This document shows positions 33,034 to 43,760 of a DNA stretch of 64,000 nt, one piece after another. Within the stretch, counting starts at the first letter, position 1; each line of letters begins with the position of its first letter. Below the pieces are notes generated by a model. It worked only from the letters and a program-made list of their open reading frames with translations. It had not been told where the DNA came from and did no database searches. The position numbers and the translations under genes were made by a program. Source of the stretch: Xanthostigma xanthostigma (taxonomy: Eukaryota; Arthropoda; Insecta; Raphidioptera; Raphidiidae); assembly GCA_963575645.1 (NCBI GenBank), contig OY754469.1, positions 37,468,753-37,532,752 of the forward strand. Reading direction: 5' to 3'.

Positions 33034-35102
33034 CAATAGTAATTCTTGACCACTCCGTACAAAGCGAGTAAACGAATATTTAATAGGTTTATAATGGATC
33101 CGAGTAAATAGCAACTTACAGTGAACTATAAGTTATAAATAAAACCATACATTGTAAAATTATACATGAAGTTTGCGTTTAGTTCAAATGCAGTATTGCA
33201 ATTTGGCGCAGGCATTAATGTTGTTCTCTGTAGAGTCGTTACAGTGTTTCTAGTGTTACTGGCATTAAATGTGTTGAATTAAGTGTTACATAAACCACGG
33301 AGCTTATAACAGGCTCTCTTAAAAAAGTCTTATCTATACATTAATTAAAATTTGAGTGCGGAGCCAGTTATAACTTTCATTACTTCCCACCTAGTAAACA
33401 ACCGCTTGTAACTTTGTCGTTGCGATCGTAACCAGTACGATATTCAGTTGTTTTCATTCTTGTAATAAGTGTGTATGTGCTAAGAACCACACGGTAGAAG
33501 TGGAACTCTCTCATTCCCGTTCGTAATGTTAACAGACTACGGATTTTTGAAGTAAAACTTCTTTAAGCACGCTTGACTTGGGGAGTAAGCTGGTAAATGC
33601 GTGACGAGAGATTTACGGAAACTGTGATCGGGCGAGACGAGCGGAAGTTGAGAGGGAGATATAAGTTAGTGAAGATAGAAAGAGGATGACAAATATTTCA
33701 ATGGATAGTGGCGCCATCAGACGGCAGAAAATATAAGCAGTACTAACAATAGAATGACACATACTTTACTTGCCAGTGGCGCTATCAGGTGAGAGAAAAA
33801 GTAATATTTTGTTCAATACATTAAATATTCTACGTTTAAAGCAAATAAAATTGTAAATTTATTTTAAGAATCATGTTTTGTGAATTTTCGGGTGAATAAT
33901 AACAAATTATGGCAGGAAGAAGTTTTACTTCAGTCGTGTGGTCTAAAGCACACTCGTTTTTTTATGTTGCCAATAGCTTTAAAATTTTATCTTGTATTTC
34001 GTTGACGTGTCAAATAGATATAAATGTCTCAACTTACTAAATAAATATCTATATATACTTGTTCATGATTTTGTAGTGATTTCGAAGCAATATTATTTTT
34101 TCAACATTAACAAATGCAAGATATTGATAAAAATCAAAATGAACTTTTCGCACACCCCTCTATAAAATAACTGATTTTCATTCCTGTATAGTGGTTGTAA
34201 TGTAAAATGACCCATTTAACACTAGTGCTGTAAAGTAAAACAGACAAATGCAATCTAGCCAATTCAACGGTATTTTCCATAAACGACCTGTCATTTAGCA
34301 TAAAAAAAGTACGAGACGACACATGATAGACGTAATTTTCATAAACAACCAAACAAATCTGAAGTGGGAACTGTCAAAAATATTGAAAATGAAAATTGTG
34401 AAAATCAGCTATTTTATATATATACGTGCAAAAAACAATGTATTTAGTTTGTAATTATATTATGCGACTGTTAAACTAAAGTTTCACCATAAGATCAAAC
34501 ATCGTCATAATATAATTAATTACGCACTAGATACATAACGCGTTTCATCTGCATCACTACAGAAACGACAACTTCCGTTACGTTTTATCCATATCCGTTT
34601 GAAATCGCTGCGACGAGAGAAGTTTTACTTCAAAAAATATTATATGGTGGAAGTCCCGGTGGTGGTGGTGGGAGAACGGGTCTTCAGTTGTTCTTGCGTT
34701 TTTTTGTCATACGCCAAGTTATTTATAGTATGTATATAAAATAATCGAAAAATTAAGTCCTTTGAATGCCAAGTAGCGCCCCTTAATACATTGGCCGAAA
34801 ATACGGTCTCTATTTCATACTTGTAGATTTTTGTATATTGTTTTTGGAATTGGAATTAGAGGTTATAATTCCACGGCGCTTTTGGGTAATTCTCTAAAAA
34901 TCATGTTGGCACTCAAAGTGTTAAAAATAAAATAGGGATTTTTTTAAAACAAGCTCTTATCAAAATATAGTAAAGAAAAATAAATAATTTAGGTTCATGA
35001 TTATAAAAACGTGAATGTATTTATAATAAACCCTCATACGGTATCGACCCACGCTTATTATAATTATGAATCTAATTAATATTTCTATTCTTGATATAGA
35101 TT
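33034..35102. other. AT-rich stretch with AAGTTTTACTTC motifs
   Basis: The palindrome-like block GAAGTTTTACTTC (or its complement) occurs at 33547, 33918 and 34620, near CACACGG/TCGTGTGG. The first two are inverted and may be the ends of a roughly 400-bp non-autonomous element (33545-33945), but the ends are not sharp. No gene is seen. Confidence 0.35.
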
Positions 35103-35327
35103 ATAGGGTGTCCCATTTGAATGTATACATACGATTTACATAAAAATTGTACAGGCATTCATTTACTATTCAATAATTTTTCTGTTTTAATATTGTAAAT
35201 ACTATTTGCCAAAGCGGCGATGTCTACGTCATGTGACTAAACTTTTTTGCTATGGGAAAAAAAATGCTAAATATTTGCATGCAAATCGTATGTATATTGT
35301 ATACATCTTAATGGGACACGGTGTATA
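35103..35327. mobile_element. MITE with GGGTGTCCCATT ends
   Basis: The left terminal block TAGGGTGTCCCATTTGAATG then TATACATACGATTT pairs with the right block AAATCGTATGTATA...TAATGGGACACGGTG. It is about 225 bp and non-coding. Single ends of this type (TTAATGGGACACCCTGTATA) also occur at 2264-2283 and, degenerate, at 8688 and 49597. Confidence 0.6.
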
Positions 35328-35625
35328 AGCACATTACAAACTTGTTTTACCTATTTTATAATTTGCTTATTGATTGGCTAACTATTATAAGCATCTTAAT
35401 AAGACAGATTCGAAAAGATTTCCACACAATTTTTTTTTTATTTTCTTCCTGAAAATCTGTCAATCTTAGAAAAAGAATTATTAAGATTTCATTCACATTT
35501 AATCATTTCGAATTCATTTATCTATCTACGTTAATAGATAACTAAAACATTTCTTTAAATATCTCAGAACTCACTAACTGTGCTCAAAATCTATTCAAAT
35601 CTAAATAAAACGTTGACAACAAATA

Positions 35626-35994
35626 ATAATAATAATAAATAAATTTAACGTCCGTATCTCGACTTTATGTCATAACAGACGTCATTCGCATCATTACTAT
35701 ATATTTTCCATCTATCACATTTCCTGTTATTTTCTACATTTTTAAACTTCCACTTAATTAATAGCAATGGGCAAATAAAGGAATTTTAGGACATTAAAAT
35801 AAGGAAGGCAAATTTTGAGCACAGGAGTTTCACAGGTAATCTTCCTTCGCCTTGAATAAGGAACCATCTGGATATTTATCTGGAATTATTGAGGGAAACC
35901 ATGGAAAACCTCAACAAGGTGGCCGGACAAGAAATTAGCGTTTCTCGGCGAGAGGCAGCAGGAAAACAGTTCTAACCTCATCTGCTCCTGCCGA
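35626..35994 (-). mobile_element. SINE, 5'-truncated second copy
   Basis: The minus strand matches the SINE at 29321-29716 from just after its B box: CTGCTGCCTCTCGCCGAGAA, AACGCTAA, GAGGTTTTCCATGGTTTCCC, and an (ATT)n-type tail (complement at 35626-35645). The tRNA-derived head with A and B boxes is missing, so this copy could not be transcribed from its own promoter. Confidence 0.8.
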
Positions 35995-36572
35995 AAACAA
36001 TGTCTCAAATAATTTCTATAGGGTATCAAAACGTTAAAATCTAACATCCCCTAAAAAAATGTTCGAACTGATGCCACTCTATCATAGTTGAGAAGGGAAG
36101 TTTTGATTACATCTTAGATGAGTTAATAATCCAATAATAATAATAAAATCAATTTTTAAGAATTTTATATATAAAACGGAAAGCAGCTAACAGGAGACAT
36201 TAATGATGAAAGCTTCGCGAGTGCTTGATTTAACTTAATGATTTAACGGATTATAGATACTATAATAATTTAATAAAAGCTCATGTATACGAAAGAAAAT
36301 GTCATCGTTCTAATCTACAATGTTGAATGTCATATTATATGATATTACTATAAAGCTAAGAATAAAATAGAGACGCTTAATTTAAAAATCGATCAATTAC
36401 CAAGTCAGCTCATTTCAACACTATAATGATCTGTCCAAGTCATGTTGCCCTATTCAGACCACTTTTAATCCCGCTCTAACCCTTTTTATTTTTACACCAA
36501 AAAAGTGAGGTTAAAAAAGGCCGTACTAACAATTAATTCGAAACAGTCTGGAAACGGTTTTAATTTCTTTAT

Positions 36573-36586
36573 TTACAAAAGAGTTA
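36573..36586 (+). repeat. Left target-site duplication of the Penelope element
   Basis: TTACAAAAGAGTTA is identical to 39924-39937. Its first three bases on the right overlap the end of the inverted arm (39924-39926), as with short microhomology at the integration junction. Confidence 0.85.
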
Positions 36587-36611
36587 GTAGTAGTCATGTC
36601 CATTTGTTGAA

Positions 36612-37374
36612 TAAGAATTGGAAAATCACAGGGAAGTGGACAGGTTAAAGATAAGATAACACCTTTCTTTATAAAGTATAACGTTTCGCTGTTATATTAC
36701 AGCATCTTCAGATACTGAAAATTTGATACAAAGATTATTAGTTACATTAAGTTCTCAACAAAAATGTTACAATTTGCGTACCTTTTTATATTGATGTTAA
36801 GTCAAATTTTATAAATGAGTCCAACTTGATATGGTAGAAGAAACGTTTTATAATCATTAAAATGCCGGTTTTTGTATAATTTGCTGGATATAATTGTTTA
36901 AATTGTTAAAATAAAACTTGTCCTGTATGTCACATGTGACCTGTACGTAGATATACATTTGAAATGAAAGGTTACTAATACTGAAAACTGTAATGCCAAC
37001 TTGTAGTGTTTGGCGCGAAATTTGAAATTTTATGTGTTATTGTTATCGTTTTATGATTTGGTTGTACAACGTACTCAAATTTTGGGTGTCACTTCTTAGG
37101 TTTATGCAGTTACTATGTTTTTTTATAAAAATCATTTCACTAATCAATCGTTTTTTCCAGTTTTGTTCATTATCTAGTACCGTAACATTATCAAAATTAA
37201 AAACATGTCCTGTTAGAAAGTGGTGGTTTGCTAGGGCTGTTTTTTGTCGTATGGTGTTCTCATCTATCGGTGCATTGCCTTCCATTTTTGAATTGTCTAT
37301 GTCCTTGCAATCTTTTATATGTTGTTTAAGTCTGTTATGTAATAATTGCTTTGTTTGTCCGATATAGCAAGCTC
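36612..37374 (-). repeat. Inverted left arm (pseudo-LTR) of the Penelope element
   Basis: It is the reverse complement of 39164-39926. On the minus strand it encodes the C-terminal 110 residues of the endonuclease region (YIGQTKQLLHNRLKQHIKD onward). The switch into the coding body occurs at 37375, right after the endonuclease motif. Confidence 0.93.
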
Positions 37375-39495
37375 GTTTCGTTTTGAAAGACTTTTTAACC
37401 AAACAAAAAAAGTTAATATGAAAAAATTAGAAGCAATAATAAACAAACAAGCCATAGTTTTGACCACAAATCATCAAGATACCTGTATTTTTAATTATAC
37501 AACAACAACAATACCTACTGAAGTAACAAGAATTTTATGTTTAGAGCCAAATTTCGGAATACCACCAAAAACCAACAACATACCAAGTCATATTTTAATT
37601 AAAGATATAGAGTATGGCATTAATTCAATTGAGGTTGAAGGTGCAAATTTGAAAGATATAGAAACAATCAAGAATACAATACGCAATAAAGTTGTAAACA
37701 GTATTTCAAATTTCTACAACAAAGGGGACACAAGTGATTTTTTCCAAAATACGTTAAATAAGGATATTTACCTGACCAAGCAGTTCTTCAAAAAAAAAAT
37801 GATCATTTGATACTCATGAGATCAGATAAAGGGAACGGCACAGTAATCATGGATAGAAAAGAGTACCTCGACACCATGCAGGCCATGTTAGAAGATAAAA
37901 ATACTTACACATTGTTAAAAAAAGACCCCACCTTGGCTTATCAAAGATCAGCTAATGAATTAGTGATGTTTTTAAGAAATACCAACGTGATTGATGCAGA
38001 CATGGAAAAGTCACTAAAAATTTACAATGCAATCCCCCCAAGATTGTATGGACTACGGAAAACCCATAAAGTAGGTTGCAAATTAAGACCAGTTGTCAGT
38101 TCAATTGGCTCACCATGTTACAGGTTAGCTAAATACCTACATACTCTATTAAATCCTCTTTTGAATGTTTTCAAATTCAATGTGAAAAACTCTTTTGAGT
38201 TTGTTGATTTCGTAAACAATATTACTATTAACAAAAAACATAAACTAGTGTCATTAGACGTCATCTCATTGTTCACTAACATCCCACAAGACCTAGTAAT
38301 CACAATAATAGAAGAAAATTGGGACAGTTGGACTAGATTAATAAAAGCCCCGCTGAGTACAATAACCAAACTAATAAATTTATGTTTTCAAACAAGTTAT
38401 TTAAAATTTAATAATAAATTTTACAAACAACGTGAGGGAAGCGCTATGGGAAGCCCAGCAAGCCCGATTTTAGCTAACATAGTAATGGAGTTTGTGATAG
38501 AAAAAGTGTTGCAGAATTTGCCGTTCAATGTACAATTTATTAAAATCTATGTGGATGACATCATTATATCAACACCAGAAGACACATTAAATGAACTTTT
38601 ACAACATTTCAACAACTTCCACCACAGGATCCAATTCACTATGGAAATTGAAGAAAACAATCAAATCACTTTCCTGGATACTACAATAAATAGGCTCGAG
38701 TCTGGGGTACTGAAAACAAATTGGCACATGAAAGCAACCCACACAGGGAGGATTCTCAACTATTTTTCAAACCATCCTACAAACCAAAAACTGGGGGTGA
38801 TCAAAGGTATGGTACATAGAATAAAAAAACTAAGTCATCCGGATTACTACTATCTGAACCTAGACAATTTGCAATCATTACTTGCACGTAACAATTACCC
38901 ACGTAAAGTTATAAAACAATGCTTCAAAGAAATGAGCTATAACAACGAAAAAGTCACATATAACAACCAAGTGGAAAAGAAATTTATAAGATTTCCGTTC
39001 ATCAATAAATTATCACACCGATTAAATCACCATTTCAAAGACACCAATATTCAGCTCGCATTTTATAACTTACAACAAGTACATCAAATCTACACTAAAT
39101 TAAAAGACAAAATTCCTACTCTGGACCAGCCAAATGTAGTCTACAAAATCCCATGCAAGTGTGGAGCTTGCTATATCGGACAAACAAAGCAATTATTACA
39201 TAACAGACTTAAACAACATATAAAAGATTGCAAGGACATAGACAATTCAAAAATGGAAGGCAATGCACCGATAGATGAGAACACCATACGACAAAAAACA
39301 GCCCTAGCAAACCACCACTTTCTAACAGGACATGTTTTTAATTTTGATAATGTTACGGTACTAGATAATGAACAAAACTGGAAAAAACGATTGATTAGTG
39401 AAATGATTTTTATAAAAAAACATAGTAACTGCATAAACCTAAGAAGTGACACCCAAAATTTGAGTACGTTGTACAACCAAATCATAAAACGATAA
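37375..39495 (+). pseudogene. Penelope-like reverse transcriptase / GIY-YIG endonuclease, one frameshift
   Basis: Two frames make up one protein. The first (37375-37810) gives the N-terminal part; the second (open to 39495) encodes the reverse transcriptase and endonuclease. They are joined at an A10 run (37790-37799), where a +1 or -2 base change would restore one frame; this could be a real mutation or a sequencing error. In the second frame, numbered from 37807, the motifs are: SDKGNGTV (6-13), HKVGCKLRPVVSS (86-98), the catalytic SLDVISLF with Asp151, GSAMGSPASP (about 210-219), the active site IYVDD with Asp250-Asp251, and the endonuclease motif CGACYIG (452-458) with Arg467. The element copies its RNA at a nicked chromosomal site. 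Total length is about 700 residues, a little short of typical Penelope proteins; the N-terminus is missing, replaced by the inverted arm. A stop TAA is at 39493. Confidence 0.93.
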
Positions 39496-39926
39496 TAATA
39501 ACACATAAAATTTCAAATTTCGCGCCAAACACTACAAGTTGGCATTACAGTTTTCAGTATTAGTAACCTTTCATTTCAAATGTATATCTACGTACAGGTC
39601 ACATGTGACATACAGGACAAGTTTTATTTTAACAATTTAAACAATTATATCCAGCAAATTATACAAAAACCGGCATTTTAATGATTATAAAACGTTTCTT
39701 CTACCATATCAAGTTGGACTCATTTATAAAATTTGACTTAACATCAATATAAAAAGGTACGCAAATTGTAACATTTTTGTTGAGAACTTAATGTAACTAA
39801 TAATCTTTGTATCAAATTTTCAGTATCTGAAGATGCTGTAATATAACAGCGAAACGTTATACTTTATAAAGAAAGGTGTTATCTTATCTTTAACCTGTCC
39901 ACTTCCCTGTGATTTTCCAATTCTTA
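39164..39926 (+). repeat. Right arm (pseudo-LTR) of the Penelope element
   Basis: It contains the last 110 codons of the coding region, the stop at 39493-39495 and about 430 bp of 3' untranslated sequence, with the hammerhead-like motif at 39827-39857 and a small AT hairpin (TTATA...TATAA) immediately after it. Confidence 0.9.
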
Positions 39927-39937
39927 CAAAAGAGTTA

Positions 39938-41529
39938 TTTGAAGATTACATCAATTTTCTATGAGTCACATCCCAGTCAGAAGAATTTCGAAATTTTTGG
40001 GCTTATTCGTTTTTTTGCGAGTAACATAAGCGACGCATGTTTTAAGAAAATTTCACTTTTACATAAATTAAAGTACACAGAATGCTGCGTTGAATAATGT
40101 CTTATAAAGAGGTTGGTTTATTTCCATTGCATATTTGTTACATCAACTTACGCTCTTTTTATTCTAATTTTGTCTATACCTCGTTCCGTAAATTAAAAAA
40201 TGAGACATCGTTGGACGCATGTACTTTAATTTATGTACAGGACACATTTTCTTAAAAATGCGGCGTTTGTAAGTTATTCGCAAAAATATTATTAAAGTAA
40301 TCAAGAATAAATTTTAACAAGTAGTGATCTAATTATGAAACATTTTTTTTGTGGAATGATTATGTTAGGGTAGTTTGGTATCCAAATAACTTAAACTTGA
40401 CCCTACATTTTTTTATATTTATTCAAAAGATTATAATTAAAGACACCTACAGAAAAAGAATCAGATTTTTTTACCACACCGTTTAAGAGATATAATTAGT
40501 TAAAGTTAAGCAAAAATACACGAGCCGTTATGAGTGTCCTCGTTCAATAACTCCGGAAATTGAGGGTTTGTAAAAAATTGACAAACTTGACCCCACAAAA
40601 AAACTTTTTAATGGATAGAACGATGTCTGAAATACACACTACAAAAAATTCAGAATAATTTACCACGTACTTTTGATTTTATTAATTTTTTAATACTGAC
40701 ATGTGGCCTCTATCTCTGTTGTTTATCGGAGACACTCTCTCCTCCATATTTGCTAGGGGAAAAATGGCCTCTGTACCTTTTGTAATTTAGATTTTTTTAC
40801 AAATCTTCCAGATAATCTTGCCCGCCTCATTTTAATTCATAAACATCAATTTTTTTTAAAAATAAGCTCAAAGATTTGACGATATCTAACATCAAATTGA
40901 CAGCTTGAGGTTTATGTTTACAAATGCGCGCGACCGTAGTGACAGTGACTAGTGACAGCTGAGTACTAATCAATTAATATTTTATTAATTACATTACTAT
41001 AATTATTTAATTATAATTCGCATTAAATTAAATCAAATAAATTGTTATGTGAATTTCTATTAATTATTATAGCATGATTTGGGTAATTATTTGAAGAAAA
41101 AAAAGAGTCATTTATTTGACTTAAGATTGCAGCTCCCAAACTACCTTAATATTATTGCTGTTCCCGACTATTTCAGTGCAGTGTGCTGGCTTATAATTGT
41201 GTGCATTTATTCAATAAACATATAAACAATTTTATCAGTCAACACATATCTGCACTTGCCAACAATTGGAAGGTCGACAATGACACGTTTCAATGACACC
41301 CTAGCCAATTGCATTGTTCCCCAGTGTAAGATAATGCCTACTGATGCATTTTCATTTCTAGCGTACATATACATATCGTTTTATTACTCTTTACAACTGT
41401 GAATTATTGACGAACATAAACGAAAATAAACCAATGCAAATAGTTTAATGCATTGTTGCATAGTCAAATATAATATTATTTTTGTTGTGTAACGTCTTAC
41501 GCGACTTTGAGCAGTTTAACGGACTTGTA
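39938..41529. other. AT-rich stretch, nothing recognised
   Basis: The phrase AACTTGACCC.ACA occurs twice (40392, 40586), perhaps a weak repeat. No gene or element ends are supported. Confidence 0.4.
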
Positions 41530-42156
41530 TTATAGTACGCGCCACGAATCTAAAAGGCTCGGAAGTTAGATGCGAATGCGGGCTTGCGCTTGTACAGTCT
41601 GTTTAACACTTCGACGGACAAACCGGCTTAGACCGTCATAAACAAAACTTTAAAAGTTTGACACGACGGCTGAAGCCGTCGTATACTACGGAACGTTTTA
41701 TAGCCAGACGGGTGTAGCAGTCTATTTTCCAGTGTAGAATACATACCCTGTGTGCTTTGTGTCACCGTACAAATATCTACTAAGGCAATATTGTCACAAC
41801 ATAACAATTTTTAAAAGTAAGTCAAACATATGAAAAAATTTAAAAATTATAGTGTCAAAATTGTAACAAAACTTAATTTTTAAGTGTCCGTCAAAGTGTT
41901 AAAAACTACAAGCTCGCAACTCAACAAAATTCAAATAGCAATAACAAAATGACAATAGCGTACTCGACTGTACTTTAAAGCAGAAAAGCGACAAGTGACA
42001 AAGACAACGAGCGATCACGCGGCCAACCACCGACGAGCGCACGTTCCGTGCAAGCAGCTGGGAGCTGGTGAGAGTATCAACGGCTCTAAAATGTGCTTTT
42101 GCGACGCTGTTTGTGACTAACTTCCGAACCTTTTAGATCCGTGGCGCGTACTATAA
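41530..42156. mobile_element. TIR element, copy 1 (carries a TTAA-flanked insertion)
   Basis: Left end TTATAGTACGCGCCACGAAT and right end (reversed) TTATAGTACGCGCCACGGAT both continue into CTAAAAGG.TCGGAAGTTA, about 40 bp of inverted repeat. The body includes GATGCGAATGCGGGCTTGCG and AAGACAACGAGCGATCACG. Copy 2 at 42392-43124 shares both ends and the body but lacks 41607-41898. No transposase frame; a non-autonomous DNA element. Confidence 0.8.
41603..41902. mobile_element. piggyBac-like MITE with TTAA duplications, nested in copy 1
   Basis: TTAA occurs at both edges (41603-41606, 41899-41902). The inner ends are inverted: CACTTCGACGGAC and GTCCGTCAAAGTG. The 292-bp interior has a perfect small hairpin (ACGACGGCTGAAGCCGTCGT, 41663-41682) and no frame. 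In copy 2 the same place reads TTGTTGAAAAACTAC without the insert, so the target was TTRA before insertion. TTAA duplication is the hallmark of piggyBac-type transposition; the assignment is inferred from that. Confidence 0.8.
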
Positions 42157-42391
42157 CAGATTATAGTTTTTCACTTAATTTAGTTTTTTAACTAAATTAA
42201 GCGAAAAAAAATCACAACAAAATTATAATAATTGCTCTAAATATACAAATTTAGGCAATCTTCCTTCTGCCCCTGTACAGCGTAACAACCAATAGCGGAG
42301 CAATACGTCATTATTTAGACCCCAACAATGGGATTCTTAGAAATGTGTTTGTTGTATTAAAATACTGGCATAGTAAAAACAACAAACAAAG

Positions 42392-43124
42392 TTATAATAC
42401 GCGCCACGAATTCTAAAAGGCTCGGAAGTTAGATGCGAATGCGGGCTTGCGCTTGTACAATTTGTTGAAAAACTACAAACTCGCAACTCAACAAAACTCA
42501 AATAGCAATAACAAATTGACAATAGCGTACTCGACTGTACTTTAAAGCAGGAAAGCGACAAGTGACAAAGACAACGAGCGATCACGGCCAATCACCGACG
42601 AGCGCACGTTCCGTGCAGGTAGCTGGGAGGTGGTGGGAGACATAACGGCTCTAAAATGTGCCTTTGCGACGCTGTTTGTAAATAATTCCGAACCTTTGAG
42701 ACAGGGGCGTAGCTACCGCCGTATCTGCCTTATCAATTATACGGGGCCCCCGGGCCACGGGGGCCTCCAACGTGCGTAAGCAAAAATTAATAAAAACTGC
42801 CCAAATTTTTGTCACTATTGTCCATAGAGGCAGAAACTTTAGAAAAACTAAAGTCATCATCAGCTATGAATGATTTAATAAATCAGTTTGCCGAAAAAAA
42901 GGCAAGGAGAGTGTATATTTAATTTGAATTGTTTGTAGAAATTTTGGAAAAAGTGACAGATAGATAATTATGATGAATATTTCTTTTAATTTTATGCAAA
43001 CATTTTTTTTGTTTTGTGAGAAATCTTTACCCTTCCTAAGGGCCCCCAAACAAATTTTTATACGGGGCCCCGCCAAGGCACGCTACGCTTCTGCTTTTAG
43101 ATCCATGGCGAGGATTATACTATC
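42392..43124. mobile_element. TIR element, copy 2 (carries a hAT-like insertion)
   Basis: Same left end (TTATAATACGCGCCACGAAT) and body as copy 1, and a mutated right end (TTTAGATCCATGGCGAGGAT). It keeps the empty TTRA site of copy 1 and has its own insertion (42702-43093) near the right end. The minus-strand frame 42337-42591 is a shadow of the repeat. Confidence 0.75.
42694..43101. mobile_element. hAT-like non-autonomous element with 8-bp target duplication
   Basis: The element body is 42702-43093. Ends CAGGGGCGTAGC and, reversed, CAGAAGCGTAGC are followed inward by GGGGCCCC blocks on both sides. The flanks CTTTGAGA (42694-42701) and CTTTTAGA (43094-43101) are an 8-bp duplication with one mismatch; copy 1 of the host element has a single CTTTTAGA there. 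CAGGGGCGTAGC-type ends and an 8-bp duplication are typical of hAT elements. Confidence 0.8.
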
Positions 43125-43407
43125 TACAATTCAGTGATTCCCAATTAATTATTTTTCGTGTGGGTTTGCCAACTGTATTGTTACCTCCATGATCACGCAT
43201 CTTAAGTAAAGCGGAGGCGGTTATCCTCGTCGCTCTACACACATACACACAAACATATTTGTGCATATATATATATATATATATATATGTCAAGTATGAA
43301 TGTATGTTATGTTGAGAGCTACTGAAGCTGTACAACACCAACTTTCTAGCAATGTCACTAATTTCAGAGAACCATTTAAATGACGTCATTAGCTTCCTGT
43401 TACAGTT
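43125..43407. other. AT-rich stretch with (AT)n microsatellite
   Basis: A (TA)n run lies at 43266-43290. No gene. Confidence 0.6.
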
Positions 43408-43760
43408 GTGCTGCTACTTATGTACTGTGTACGGTGCGTACGTCCTATATGTGTTCCAAGCGAATCTAATGTTAATTGTTCGCACATACTGGGTGTTTCT
43501 ACGCCGTGTGTCCACGGGATGACGTGCTTAGTCCATTATTACACTAGGCTGCCAGGCAGCGCAGCCACCCGCGACACCGGTGACGCTGCTCGTCACTGAG
43601 CATTGATTGTTATGGAGCCGACTAGTGGCGTCGCCACAAACTGGCTGCTGACTGGCCGCCGTGCTCCGCCACGGGTGACGGAGAGTCGTGGCGGGGCGTT
43701 GTATCATATCAAGTCTATTACACTGGGCTGCCAGGCGGCGCAGCCAGTTCCACCATATTT
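43408..43760 (+). repeat. GC-rich island with a 32-bp direct repeat
   Basis: TATTACACTRGGCTGCCAGG and the following CRGCGCAGCCA occur at 43537-43569 and 43716-43748, 179 bases apart. Within each copy GGCTG...CAGCC can pair. The island is far richer in G and C than its surroundings. Open frames on both strands (43528-43881) have no domain. It could be one end of an unrecognised element or transferred sequence. Confidence 0.5.

Larger units (their letters stand above)
36587..39923 (+). mobile_element. Penelope-like element with 763-bp inverted terminal copies
   Basis: Layout: 25-bp extension (36587-36611), inverted left arm (36612-37374), coding body, right arm (39164-39926). The arms have the same length and I found one substitution (37042 against 39496). 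The arm contains the C-terminal part of the endonuclease domain and the 3' untranslated region. Each arm has a hammerhead-like motif, CTGAAGA then a stem GCTG/CAGC then GAAACG (39827-39857 plus; 36681-36711 minus). Known Penelope-like elements carry direct or inverted pseudo-LTRs, a short one-sided extension and variable target duplications, and hammerhead motifs have been described in them. All four traits are seen here. The near identity of the arms suggests a recent insertion. Confidence 0.93.

Noticed and set aside
37032..37402. A separate gene on either strand of the left Penelope arm
   Set aside because: It is the inverted copy of the C-terminal coding region at 39164-39506.
42337..42591. 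Minus-strand 84-codon cysteine-rich frame
   Set aside because: It lies in copy 2 of the TIR element and follows the repeat sequence; copy 1 has the same region without a conserved frame.
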